A stretch of DNA of 64,000 nucleotides. It comes from Desulfocapsaceae bacterium (lineage in GTDB: Bacteria > Desulfobacterota > Desulfobulbia > Desulfobulbales > Desulfocapsaceae). Shown piece after piece: positions 47,136 through 55,921 of this stretch; positions within the stretch are counted from its first letter, which is position 1, and the number at the start of each line of letters is the position of its first letter. A program made the position numbers and the translations under genes. Below the pieces are notes generated by a model that made no database searches, was not told where the DNA came from, and saw only the letters and a program-made list of their open reading frames with translations. The DNA lies in contig JARLHL010000110.1 in NCBI GenBank assembly GCA_031292275.1, positions 1 through 64,000 of the forward strand, written 5' to 3'.

Positions 47136-47894
47136 ATGAAAGAGAAAATCCTCCAAACCATCTATGACGCCTTCGAGCGATGGTCGGCGCCCATTCCCCG
47201 AGTCTGCGTCAAAGGGTGTTCAGCCTGCTGCACCGGCTCTGTTATGATAACGGCCCTGGAAGGGGAGGCGATCCTCCGTTTTATCCTGCAGGAGGGCCTG
47301 GAGGGCTGGTTTGCCCGATGCCTGGAAGGGAAAACTCCGGCCCCGGCGCCCCGGCTGACAACCAACGAATACGCGGGTCTCTGTCTCGAAGGAGTTGAGG
47401 GGGACGATCCCGCCGGTATCTGTAAAAATTCGGCATCCTGCCCATTTCTTGAAAAAAACTGTTGTATGATCTACCCGGTACGCCCCTTCGGCTGCCGATG
47501 TTTTGCCTCGGAACAACGCTGCACACCGGAAGAGGCAGCCGTTTTGCCCGGTTACTATGTCGCCGCCTCAACGGCAATGCTGCAGATCATCGAGCACCTT
47601 GGGCAGCGCGAATACTGGGGAAACATGGTCGATGTCCTGCTGGCCCTCTGCGACGCCCAGCGCTATGGAACCATTACGGACTGCCTGCAGGAGCGGGGTA
47701 TCATCATGCAGGCCAGGTTCAGGACCCGGAAGGCCGTGCCCCTGCCGGGCCTGATGCTTCTGGAAGAAGAACACCAGCGAATCGCCCCGCTGCTCAGCGC
47801 CATCTTCACAAGCCGGCTGGACGAGCACAGTATAGACGACATCCTTAACGGCAGGGTCCATGTCCTGCCCCACTTATCAGAGAAAGAATCATGA
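47136..47894 (+). CDS. YkgJ-type cysteine-cluster protein
   Basis: 252-aa protein of the YkgJ/UPF0153 family. The N-terminal metal-cluster motif is CVKGCSACC (Cys24, 28, 31, 32), followed by a second group, CPFLEKNCCMIYPVRPFGCRCF. Such proteins bind zinc or an Fe-S cluster; biochemical roles are poorly known. It overlaps the siroheme-protein gene by 4 bases (ATGA). The ribosome site is weak. Confidence 0.85.
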   Translation: MKEKILQTIYDAFERWSAPIPRVCVKGCSACCTGSVMITALEGEAILRFILQEGLEGWFARCLEGKTPAPAPRLTTNEYAGLCLEGVEGDDPAGICKNSASCPFLEKNCCMIYPVRPFGCRCFASEQRCTPEEAAVLPGYYVAASTAMLQIIEHLGQREYWGNMVDVLLALCDAQRYGTITDCLQERGIIMQARFRTRKAVPLPGLMLLEEEHQRIAPLLSAIFTSRLDEHSIDDILNGRVHVLPHLSEKES

Positions 47895-48511
47895 GCAATG
47901 AAGAAAAGGTAAGCATCACCGTCCTGCTGCCAGGGGGGCGCCTCCCTCTGGACATCATGGACACAGCCCTCCAGATCGCCAGGAAATACAATCTCGGCAT
48001 CTATCTCTCCACCCTGCAGAATCTGCGTCTCCTCGATGTCCCCCTGTCCCTGGTCGATGAGGTCAAAAAACCCCTGGCCGCCCTGGGAGCAGACTTCAAG
48101 GCAGCCGGAAAGTTCCCCATCCCTCGGGTCTGTGTCGGCAGGGATCACTGCAAACTGGGTCTCATAGACACCTCGGACTTGAGTGGAAAAATCCTTTCCC
48201 ATTTCGCGGGCAGGAAAAACACCAAGGCCAAATTAAAGATCGCCATCGCCGCCTGCGCGTTGGGATGCTCCGGTATCGGTACCTCGGATATCGGCATTGT
48301 CGCCACCAGGAACGGCTATGATGTCTATGCGGGAGGAAAAGGCGGCACACATCCGAAGAGCAGCAGGCGGATCAGGAAGGATGTGTCTGAAGATGAAGTC
48401 ATCCGGACCCTGGACACGCTTATCGAGTTCCACGATCTGAAGACTGCCACCAAGCAGAGGATGTACAAATTGCTGGACGATCCCGATTTCCCCTTTGCGG
48501 AAACCGAATAA
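47891..48511 (+). CDS. Half-size siroheme/[4Fe-4S] protein (sulfite/nitrite reductase-like module)
   Basis: 206-aa protein. The N-terminal half (to about residue 70) resembles the ferredoxin-like half-domain of nitrite/sulfite reductases (PF03460). The C-terminal half carries Cys81, Cys87, Cys122 and Cys126, the C-x5-C-xn-C-x3-C pattern of siroheme-coupled [4Fe-4S] clusters (CVGRDHC and CALGC), and a GKGG region. Normal reductases are more than twice this length. It may reduce a small oxyanion, or carry electrons or siroheme. It is coupled by a 4-base overlap to the YkgJ gene. Confidence 0.82.
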   Translation: MSNEEKVSITVLLPGGRLPLDIMDTALQIARKYNLGIYLSTLQNLRLLDVPLSLVDEVKKPLAALGADFKAAGKFPIPRVCVGRDHCKLGLIDTSDLSGKILSHFAGRKNTKAKLKIAIAACALGCSGIGTSDIGIVATRNGYDVYAGGKGGTHPKSSRRIRKDVSEDEVIRTLDTLIEFHDLKTATKQRMYKLLDDPDFPFAETE

Positions 48512-48568
48512 AACGGCATTCTTTACGGAACCCGGCTGCCTGCAGTATTTCCCCTGACGGGATGAGGA

Positions 48569-49189
48569 TTACCGCCGGCAGTGGGCAACCGGCATAACGG
48601 GCGGCCCCTGCAGCAGCATCTGGGCGATGGTCAGTCTGACCTTCGGCAGGAGGTGTCTTCTGCCCTCCAGCAGGTCATTTTCCAGCAGCGCCAGTTTCCG
48701 CAACAGGGCGGTCCGCTCCATAGTGGGCACTTTCTCCTGATCCTGACACCGCTCCCTCACTACCTCCTGGCAGCGAAAGCAGCCGGGAAAGTTGAGCGTC
48801 CTGCCATCCGGCCGGGTCATGACCGCCGGTACGCCATGGGTCCTGCAGACCATCAGCCGGTATCGGTAGAGGATGCAGCGCCCCTCACGATTCAAGGGAC
48901 ACATCACCTGGGGGCGTTCCTCCCGGCCAATGGCCTCTTCGCAGGCCCGCTGACAGGCCTCGGCCCGGGCCAGGATCTCCTGCCGGATGCTATCCGGCAG
49001 CTGACTGAAACCCAGCCAGAGATAACTCCATTCGGCGCAGGTATGGTGCTCAAAATAGGAATCGCAACAGTTATCGGGACATCCTTCACAGGAAAATCCC
49101 AGCTCTGCCGCAACCTTATCGTATTCGTTCTCCATTTTCTGATAGATCAGCTCCATGCGGTGCAGGAGCGGGCCGGCAATGACAATCAT
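48569..49189 (-). CDS. Second YkgJ-type cysteine-cluster protein
   Basis: 206-aa protein with the cluster motif CEGCPDNCC (Cys34, 37, 41, 42) and a C-terminal group including CPLNREGRCILYRYRLMVCRTHG and FPGCFRCQ. ATG 49189 overlaps the AMMECR1 stop codon (ATGA), so the upstream frame to 49324 is rejected. It faces the YkgJ/siroheme pair, giving two YkgJ paralogues within 1.5 kb. Function unknown; a metal-handling role with AMMECR1 is possible. Confidence 0.85.
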   Translation of the reverse strand: MIVIAGPLLHRMELIYQKMENEYDKVAAELGFSCEGCPDNCCDSYFEHHTCAEWSYLWLGFSQLPDSIRQEILARAEACQRACEEAIGREERPQVMCPLNREGRCILYRYRLMVCRTHGVPAVMTRPDGRTLNFPGCFRCQEVVRERCQDQEKVPTMERTALLRKLALLENDLLEGRRHLLPKVRLTIAQMLLQGPPVMPVAHCRR

Positions 49190-49755
49190 GATCCTTCCTC
49201 TGCAAAATACTGGACTTGATAGATGCGGATCTCCGGATGGGCCTCCCGCCAGGTTCGTTCGGGCAGCCCCGCCTTTCGGCACAGATGACCGAGAAACTGT
49301 TCCGGCTGCGGCAGCTGCTCCCAAACCTGCGGCAGGAAAGTCGCCCCGGCCGGACCATGGGAGAGAATCACCCCGTCGATGCCGGGGCGCAGCTGCCGCA
49401 GCAGATCCTCTCCGTCACGATAGTCAAGGAGAACCGCCGGGGTGAGAATGGAGATATCGATATGGATCCGGTCCAGCTCCTGCGGACTCAGGGGCGAAAA
49501 ACGGCAGTCGTGAAAGGCGGCATTGCATGCATTCCGTTCAACAGCATCGGCAATCGAGCCCGCGGCCTCGAGATTGCCGATGCATCCGCGCAGCTCACCG
49601 GCAATCTTCAGGGTCACAAAGGTGCCGCTCCTCCGACGCTGAACGATATCATCCAGGGCCGGGCTTTCCTCCCGCCTGCCCAATCTCCGGCCGATTGCCC
49701 GCCGCGCCAGCTGCAGAAGAGAGGCGCCCTGCTCCCTGGTCAAGAGATCATCCAT
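49186..49755 (-). CDS. amrA: AMMECR1-domain protein (AmrA, AmmeMemoRadiSam protein A type)
   Basis: 189-aa AMMECR1 family protein with the hallmark RGCIGN motif (residues about 56-61), GTFVTLKIAGELRGCIG, and the LSPQELDRIHIDISILTP segment. Found throughout life; in bacteria it is often linked to Memo and radical SAM genes. Here it is translationally coupled to a YkgJ gene. A PflX-like radical SAM gene is 11 kb away, and no Memo gene is in the window. The biochemical reaction is unclear. Confidence 0.9.
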   Translation of the reverse strand: MDDLLTREQGASLLQLARRAIGRRLGRREESPALDDIVQRRRSGTFVTLKIAGELRGCIGNLEAAGSIADAVERNACNAAFHDCRFSPLSPQELDRIHIDISILTPAVLLDYRDGEDLLRQLRPGIDGVILSHGPAGATFLPQVWEQLPQPEQFLGHLCRKAGLPERTWREAHPEIRIYQVQYFAEEGS

Positions 49756-49791
49756 AGCTCAACTCCTCCGCCCGCTCAACGGGATCCTCCC

Positions 49792-50826
49792 TTACCATTC
49801 GACACCCAGCATCAGGCAGTTGATACCGCTGCCGATCCCCAGCAGAGCCCCCTTCTGGCCCGGCCGAAACACACCTTTTTCCATGGCCATGGCCATGGTT
49901 ATGGGGGCCGAGACGGAGCCGACATTACCAAGAAATTCCAGGGTCTCAAAATTTTTATCCTGCTCAAGCCGGAGGGTTTCAAAAAGCAGCCGGGCATGAG
50001 CCGACCCCACCTGATGGCAAAAAAATCGGTCGATGTCCGAGGCTGACCATCCGGGAGAAGAAGAAAAGGTCTTCCATGTCAGGGCAGCCGTCTCCACCCC
50101 CCGGTACAGCAGCGATTCCGAGTCGGTGGCCATCAGCGTTCCCTCCCCTTGCTGCCCCCCGTGGCAGAGGTCGGAATGAACCGTATTGGCCCGCCAGGCC
50201 CCATGCCTCAGTCGAGGCCTCTGCTCGTTCTCCCGGCTCCGGCTCATGAATAGGCCCATGGAACCGGAGCCGATGGTTAAAGAGGCGAAGGCAGGCTTGA
50301 TGCTCTTCCGGCTTAGATTTTCATCCTGCAGCAGGGACAGCAGAGTGGATTCGACAAGCTCCTCCGCCGTCTCTCCCGAGACGATCAGGCCATTGCCCAC
50401 CTGTCCCAGCTCAATCATATTGGCAAGCATGACCATCCCGTCAAGGAAACCCAGACAGGCATTAGAAATATCGAAGATCAGACAGTCGGAGGAGAGGCCA
50501 AGGTTATTGTGAACGAAAGAGGCTGTCGCCGGCTCCATCATATCTCTCGAAACCGAGGTGAAGATCAGACATTCAATCTGGCTGGCGGCGATATCGGCCG
50601 CCTCCAGAACCCTCTTTCCCGCCAAGCTCGCCGCCTGGCTGGGCCGGGTACCCGGATCCCAGAAACGCCGCTGGGCGATGCCGCTCATCAGCTGCAGTCG
50701 GCCGGAAGGGAGCTTCAGCTTTTCGTAAACGGGGAGGAGACGGTTTTCAATATCTTCGGAGGTGAGGATCCGGGGAGGAAGGACATAGCCAAAGGTGTGG
50801 AGACAAACGCGGGAATACTCTATCAT
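49792..50826 (-). CDS. oleA: OleA-type thiolase (FabH-like 3-ketoacyl synthase)
   Basis: 344-aa thiolase-fold condensing enzyme. Catalytic Cys124 lies in ISNACLGFLDG; Glu98 is in RDMMEPATAS, the position used by OleA for head-to-head condensation; a His lies in CHQVGSAH and an Asn in LGNVGSVSAP. The end GIGSGINCLMLGVEW matches OleA better than FabH. It should join two acyl-CoAs to a beta-keto acid, the first step of long-chain olefin synthesis. OleB, OleC and OleD are not encoded nearby. ATG 50826 is preferred to the longer frame. Confidence 0.78.
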   Translation of the reverse strand: MIEYSRVCLHTFGYVLPPRILTSEDIENRLLPVYEKLKLPSGRLQLMSGIAQRRFWDPGTRPSQAASLAGKRVLEAADIAASQIECLIFTSVSRDMMEPATASFVHNNLGLSSDCLIFDISNACLGFLDGMVMLANMIELGQVGNGLIVSGETAEELVESTLLSLLQDENLSRKSIKPAFASLTIGSGSMGLFMSRSRENEQRPRLRHGAWRANTVHSDLCHGGQQGEGTLMATDSESLLYRGVETAALTWKTFSSSPGWSASDIDRFFCHQVGSAHARLLFETLRLEQDKNFETLEFLGNVGSVSAPITMAMAMEKGVFRPGQKGALLGIGSGINCLMLGVEW

Positions 50827-51131
50827 AATCCTTTGACTCGACCAAGGGGGAGACGTATGAGACCGTTCATCCTGCTTTTTACGGGCCTCGCAAAGCAAAC
50901 AACGTACCGGATACACAGGACTCTACCCGAAAAAAATAACAGCAATACCGTCATGGCGACTATTATACGGTGCCGACGGATTCCCGACAAGTCTTTTGGA
51001 TTTTTTGTTTATTTCGAACCTTCTCCGATGAATTTCCAATGACTTCCGCCGCTATTGTCTTTATATTCCCCCATATGACAGCGGGGCATACATATGCCCC
51101 TTCAATCCCGTACTCAAAAAGGATGAGATCC

Positions 51132-51347
51132 ATGAGAATTCTTTTCTGGACAGGAATACTGCTGCTGGTGACAGTTCTGCAGGGATGCTCGGGCCAACAC
51201 TGGTATGATGGCTTCCAGATGGTGAGGGAAAGCCAATGCTCCAAAGCCGGTGCTTCCGATGCCCAGCACGATGATTGTCTCAACAATGCAGATATACACT
51301 ACTCGCAGTACAACAAAGATATACAGGGAGCGGCCAATAAGCCCTGA
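51132..51347 (+). CDS. Small lipoprotein
   Basis: 71-aa protein with a signal peptide and lipobox (VLQGC), predicted lipoprotein of the cell envelope. The mature part is short and polar with two further Cys residues (ESQC, DDC). ATG 51132 follows AAGGATGAG. It is divergent from the OleA gene. No family recognised. Confidence 0.7.
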   Translation: MRILFWTGILLLVTVLQGCSGQHWYDGFQMVRESQCSKAGASDAQHDDCLNNADIHYSQYNKDIQGAANKP

Positions 51348-51370
51348 TCTCCCTTTTTCACGACAGTTGC

Positions 51371-53074
51371 TCAGTATGACATCTGCAGCTCCTGCAACTG
51401 CCGCAACTTCCCCTGCAACTGATCTTTAGAGACGGGAAGATCAATAAAGTCATCGATTCCCCCATTCGTACACTCTTCCAGATCGTCTCCGGACGCCATC
51501 CCGATGCCGATAATGGCCGCACGGCGTCCCGAATATTCTTCCAGCCTGCGGATTGCTCTGGCGGTCTCGATCCCGTCACTCTGCGCGGGTCCGGTCTCGA
51601 TCATAATCAGATCAAAGTTGGTCAAGGATGCCTCGTAGACCGCCGACCTGCCGGTCTCGACTATGCTCACCCGCCATCCCAACTCAACCAAAGCCTTCAC
51701 CGCCGCCGGCTGACTCAGGGGGTCGCCGCCTACAACCAAGGCTGTTTTGGTCAGGTATCTGGTCAGCATATCCAGAAGCTGATCCTTATTCACCGGCTTT
51801 GTCAGATAGTCGTCCATACCTGCCTGCAGACATCGCTCCCGATCCCCCTGCAGGGCGTATGCAGTCAGGGCAATGATGGACTGATGTCCTCCCGCTCTGC
51901 GTTCACGGTCACGGACCTGCTGGGTGGCAGTAAGACCATCCATCACCGGCATCTGCACATCCATCAGGACAACGCCGTAATCGCCCTTTTCGATTTCCTC
52001 CACTGCCTTTATGCCGTTCTCCACCATGGTGACCGCGATGCCCGCCTGCTGCAGCAAGGTTTCAGTCAGGGCACCGCTGATCGGTTCATCCTCAGCCAGC
52101 AGAACTTTTGCGCCTTTCAGAATAAAACTGTTGAGGCCGGTCTCATCGTCAACCATCCTGGCCGGAATCTTGTCCTGCTGCGAGGACTCAACCAGCGGCC
52201 AGGTAAACCAGAAGGTTGCTCCTTCGCCGGACGCGCTTTCAAGGCCGATCTCACCTCCAGCCAGTTCCACCAGCTTGGCTGAGACTGCAAGGCCAAGACC
52301 GGTCCCGCTGTGATCGTCTCTGGCCGCCCCCATCAAATCGAAGAGGCCCTTCTGTTTCTCCAAGGGCACGCCTATTCCCGTATCGGTAATGGAAAACTTC
52401 AGGGTCAGTTTGCCTGCAGCATATTCCGCAATGGTCACATCCACGGTGACCAGACCTTTCTCGGTAAACTTGATCGCATTATTGACCAGATTAACGAGAA
52501 CCTGCCTCAACCGATCGGGATCACTGCTTACATATTGCGGAATGTCCGGATCGATATAATGAAGAAGATCTATTTTCTTGTGTTCTGCCGCAAGCTTCAG
52601 GATATAGAGGTCACATTCAAGCAGATCAGAGAGGTCAAAATCCGAATGCAGCAGCTGCAGTCTTCCCGCCATTATCTGTGAATAATCCAGGATATCGTTG
52701 ACTACCGACAGCAGGCGGTCGGCAGAGGCGCTGACCATCTCAAGATACCTGCGCTGATCCTGAGTGAGTTCCGTCTCCAGTACCAGGCCGGTCATCCCCA
52801 GAATGCCGTCCATGGGGGTCAGGATCTCATGACTGATATTCGCCAGGAACTCACTTTCCTTTCGTTTGTCATTCCTGGCCTGCTCCAGGGCTGAGCGGAG
52901 TTCCCGGGTACGGCGCTCAACCTCTTGCTCTATCCGGAGGTCGCAATCAGCCTGATTTTGAGACGGACAGGAGCCAGGGGTCAGCTTTTGCAGACTTTCA
53001 GTGATTTTCTTCTGAAGTTCAAGTTCCTGTTCAAGGGTATGCACCATCTGCTTAAGATTTGTGATTTCCGACAC
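51371..53074 (-). CDS. Hybrid histidine kinase with two receiver domains
   Basis: About 567-aa cytoplasmic protein without membrane helices. It opens with a coiled coil (about 5-75), then a HisKA domain with His82 in ISHEILTP, and an HATPase_c domain. Receiver 1 is intact (LLAEDEP, LMDVQMPVMDG and a LTKP Lys). Receiver 2 is degenerate: the phosphoacceptor region reads IMIETGP with Glu in place of Asp, and the conserved Lys is lost (DLPVS). GTG 53074 has GGAGG 8 bases upstream. A separate Hpt gene follows upstream in the operon, so a phosphorelay is likely. Signal unknown. Confidence 0.88.
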   Translation of the reverse strand: MSEITNLKQMVHTLEQELELQKKITESLQKLTPGSCPSQNQADCDLRIEQEVERRTRELRSALEQARNDKRKESEFLANISHEILTPMDGILGMTGLVLETELTQDQRRYLEMVSASADRLLSVVNDILDYSQIMAGRLQLLHSDFDLSDLLECDLYILKLAAEHKKIDLLHYIDPDIPQYVSSDPDRLRQVLVNLVNNAIKFTEKGLVTVDVTIAEYAAGKLTLKFSITDTGIGVPLEKQKGLFDLMGAARDDHSGTGLGLAVSAKLVELAGGEIGLESASGEGATFWFTWPLVESSQQDKIPARMVDDETGLNSFILKGAKVLLAEDEPISGALTETLLQQAGIAVTMVENGIKAVEEIEKGDYGVVLMDVQMPVMDGLTATQQVRDRERRAGGHQSIIALTAYALQGDRERCLQAGMDDYLTKPVNKDQLLDMLTRYLTKTALVVGGDPLSQPAAVKALVELGWRVSIVETGRSAVYEASLTNFDLIMIETGPAQSDGIETARAIRRLEEYSGRRAAIIGIGMASGDDLEECTNGGIDDFIDLPVSKDQLQGKLRQLQELQMSY

Positions 53075-53214
53075 TTGCACAACCTCCAATGATTACAATT
53101 ATCCGGCGGTCCATTTCCCGCTGCCCCCCACTGATCTCGCAATTTTTCAAACAGGAGTCCAGGTCTTCTCCCTGCTCCCCAAAGTAATCCTTCTACCATA
53201 TCCTCCGGAAAGGC

Positions 53215-53616
53215 TCAAGCACCCTCAACCATCCCGAAGCGAAGACCTTGTCCGTCCGTCTCTTCCTGTCTTTCCTTCAGTACTTCACAGACATCCCGCA
53301 CAGCCACCCGCACAGTATCAAACATTTCCTTATAATTACGGCTCTCACCGGCGTGAGCGCCTGTCTCAATTTCCTTCACATAGCCGGCCCATTCAGGCTG
53401 TCCCATATTCAACAAAAGACCTTTGAGACCATGAGCAATATCTGCTATCTTGCTGCATTCATTATCTCCCCAACGGATGCCATCCACAGACAGGAAAGCC
53501 TCCCGCAGGGACCTGGCAGCACTGACGGTCATATGGGTTGTCTGCTCTTCATTGAAATCGTATGCGGACTTCAAATATTCCTTCAGGTGTTGAACTGTTA
53601 CAGGCAAGAGATCCAT
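53215..53616 (-). CDS. Histidine phosphotransfer (Hpt) domain protein
   Basis: 133-aa helical protein with the phosphoacceptor motif AHGLKGLLLNMG (His62), typical of stand-alone Hpt proteins. It lies 140 bases upstream of the hybrid kinase on the same strand, which points to one phosphorelay. The output regulator is not adjacent. Confidence 0.85.
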   Translation of the reverse strand: MDLLPVTVQHLKEYLKSAYDFNEEQTTHMTVSAARSLREAFLSVDGIRWGDNECSKIADIAHGLKGLLLNMGQPEWAGYVKEIETGAHAGESRNYKEMFDTVRVAVRDVCEVLKERQEETDGQGLRFGMVEGA

Positions 53617-53734
53617 TTATTCCTTACCATATCTTTTCAGATGATTGGACAGATTGTATAACCGTTGCATGGCGTCATGAATCTATTGTGTACCATACCG
53701 GCAGCAAGTCTTACAATAACTGGTTATCATAAAA

Positions 53735-55921
53735 TCACATCTCGCCCGCCTTCCGGGCCTTCCCCTTCCCGGCTTTTCTGATTTCCCAGCATCTGTGGAT
53801 CTTTTTATTTCGTTCAAAATCAAAGGGAAGAGTCTTTTCGCTGATCTCCTGAATGTCGAACATCTCCGAGAGACCCGCATCCAGGATAAACTTTCTGAAA
53901 TTGGTGGAAAAGATCAACAGTCCTTTATCGTCCAAACATTGCATGGCCAGCCCGATCATCCGCCCATGATCCCGCTGGATATCGAAGACGCGCGCCGCCT
54001 TTTTAGTATTGGAAAAGGTTGGGGGATCAAGAAAAATCAGATCATAGACCCTGTCTGTCTCCTGCAGCCAGGTGAGGCAATCAGCCTGCACGGTTTCATG
54101 CATAGGCCCCGAAAAGCCATTAAGCGACAGATTGGCGCGGGCCCACTGCAGATAGGTATTCGACAGATCTACCGTGGTGGTGGTGGCTGCTCCGCCCGCA
54201 GCGGCGCAGACACTTGCCGTACCGGTGTAGCCGAAGAGATTGAGGAATCTCTTTCCGGCAGCCTCCTGTCTGATCCTGGCCCGGATAGGACGGTGATCGA
54301 GAAACAGGCCGGCATCGAGATAATCGGTAAAGTTCACCAGGAAAGAGCAGCCGCCCTCTCTGACCTCGTGCATCTTCCTGCGGCTGTCCTTTTTTTCATA
54401 TTGCTGTTTTCCCTTCTGGCGGGACCTGGTTTTAATGAAGATCCTCTCCCTCTTAATCCCCAGGGTCTCGCGGATTACAGACAGGACCAGACTCAATCGG
54501 CTGCTGGCCAGGGCAGTGTCAACGGTTGCCGGCGGCGCAAATTCATGCACGTGAACCCACTGTCCGTAGAGATCGACGCTGACATTGTATTCGGGCATGT
54601 CCCTGTCGTAGACCCGAAAACAGCTCACCCCTTCCCGTTCAGCCCACTTCAGGAGTTTACGCAGGTTCTTTTGCAGCCGGTTGGCAAAATCAGCCCCCTC
54701 CGATCCCGCCGGCGCTGGATTTACCGTCCATTGAAAAGGTTCGGCATCCGTTTCGGGAGAAGAGACCGAGCCGACAAACAACCGGCAGGCTAAAGGCCCG
54801 TTGTAGAGCTTGTGGCTGCTCTCCCAGACAATGCCCAGTCTGTCGGCCAGGTCGGTGTTTGCAATAAAAATACCGGCCTGCCAGCCGATAAACCGCTGCC
54901 GCAGGATGCGGCCCAGGGCGCGGTACAGCTGCGCCACCCCGTCTGCATCGGCAAGCCGTTCACCATAGGGCGGATTACAGATCACAATGCCATTCTTTCC
55001 CGGCCTCTGCAGCATAGCCAGTTCGGCCTGATGGACTCGGATTCTCTCCTCCAGCCCTGCCCTGACGATATTCTTCCTGGCGGCGGCGATCACGACAGGA
55101 TCGGCATCATAGCCCAGAATGAGCGGCCATTTTCTCTCCATCCCCGCCTCTTCCCGGGCCACGGCCTCATTGACCAGAGAGCTCCAGAGATCCTCATCAT
55201 GGCCCTTCCAGCCCGTAAAGCCGAAATACCCGCGGGAAAGCCCCGGTGCTGCGTCTCCAAAGATCAAAGCCGCCTCGATCAGAAGCGTACCAGACCCGCA
55301 CATCGGATCCACCAGGATACGCTCAGTATCCGAACCGTCCCATCCGGCAAGGCTGACGATAGCGGCAGCCAGGGTTTCTTTTAAGGGGGCAGTGCCCGTT
55401 GCCGCCCTGTAGCCCCGCCGGTGCATGCTCTCCCCGGAAAGATCGATGGCCAGGGCCGCCTTGTCCCCATGGACATGAAGGTTTATCCGGACCCCCGGCC
55501 TATCAGTCTGTACAGACGGGCGCCGGTCCAGACTGGCCCTGAACTGATCGACAATGGCATCCTTGACCCGAAGGGAAGCGAATTTACTGTGGGTGATCAC
55601 GGATTTTTCGCTGAGAGTACAGTCAACAGCGAAGGTCGTTGCACAATCCAGATGCTCACTCCAGTCTATATTGCCGGAGTGTTTATAAATGCAGTCGTTG
55701 CTGGATGCAGAGAACTCGGCAATCTGCAGAAAAATACGGGATGCGAACCGGGACCACAGACAGGCGCGGTATCCGGAAGCCAGATCCCCCTGCCAGGCGA
55801 CCAGACCTTTGGCCAGGGTAATAGTTCTTCCCCCGTACGATTCCACCTCGCCTGCAACCAGCTGTTCCAGGCCGGCTGCACAGCTTGCATTAAATATCCC
55901 TCTATTTTCATCAAATAACAT
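53735..55921 (-). CDS. rlmKL: Bifunctional 23S rRNA methyltransferase RlmKL
   Basis: 728-aa enzyme that methylates G2445 (RlmL part) and G2069 (RlmK part) of 23S rRNA. A THUMP region (about 50-160) precedes the first methyltransferase with NPPYGERL; the second has NLFGYTGTASVCAAAGGA and LDPPTFSNTKKA. Length is near the 702 aa of E. coli. ATG 55921 with AAGGA upstream is preferred to the longer frame. Confidence 0.92.
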   Translation of the reverse strand: MLFDENRGIFNASCAAGLEQLVAGEVESYGGRTITLAKGLVAWQGDLASGYRACLWSRFASRIFLQIAEFSASSNDCIYKHSGNIDWSEHLDCATTFAVDCTLSEKSVITHSKFASLRVKDAIVDQFRASLDRRPSVQTDRPGVRINLHVHGDKAALAIDLSGESMHRRGYRAATGTAPLKETLAAAIVSLAGWDGSDTERILVDPMCGSGTLLIEAALIFGDAAPGLSRGYFGFTGWKGHDEDLWSSLVNEAVAREEAGMERKWPLILGYDADPVVIAAARKNIVRAGLEERIRVHQAELAMLQRPGKNGIVICNPPYGERLADADGVAQLYRALGRILRQRFIGWQAGIFIANTDLADRLGIVWESSHKLYNGPLACRLFVGSVSSPETDAEPFQWTVNPAPAGSEGADFANRLQKNLRKLLKWAEREGVSCFRVYDRDMPEYNVSVDLYGQWVHVHEFAPPATVDTALASSRLSLVLSVIRETLGIKRERIFIKTRSRQKGKQQYEKKDSRRKMHEVREGGCSFLVNFTDYLDAGLFLDHRPIRARIRQEAAGKRFLNLFGYTGTASVCAAAGGAATTTTVDLSNTYLQWARANLSLNGFSGPMHETVQADCLTWLQETDRVYDLIFLDPPTFSNTKKAARVFDIQRDHGRMIGLAMQCLDDKGLLIFSTNFRKFILDAGLSEMFDIQEISEKTLPFDFERNKKIHRCWEIRKAGKGKARKAGEM

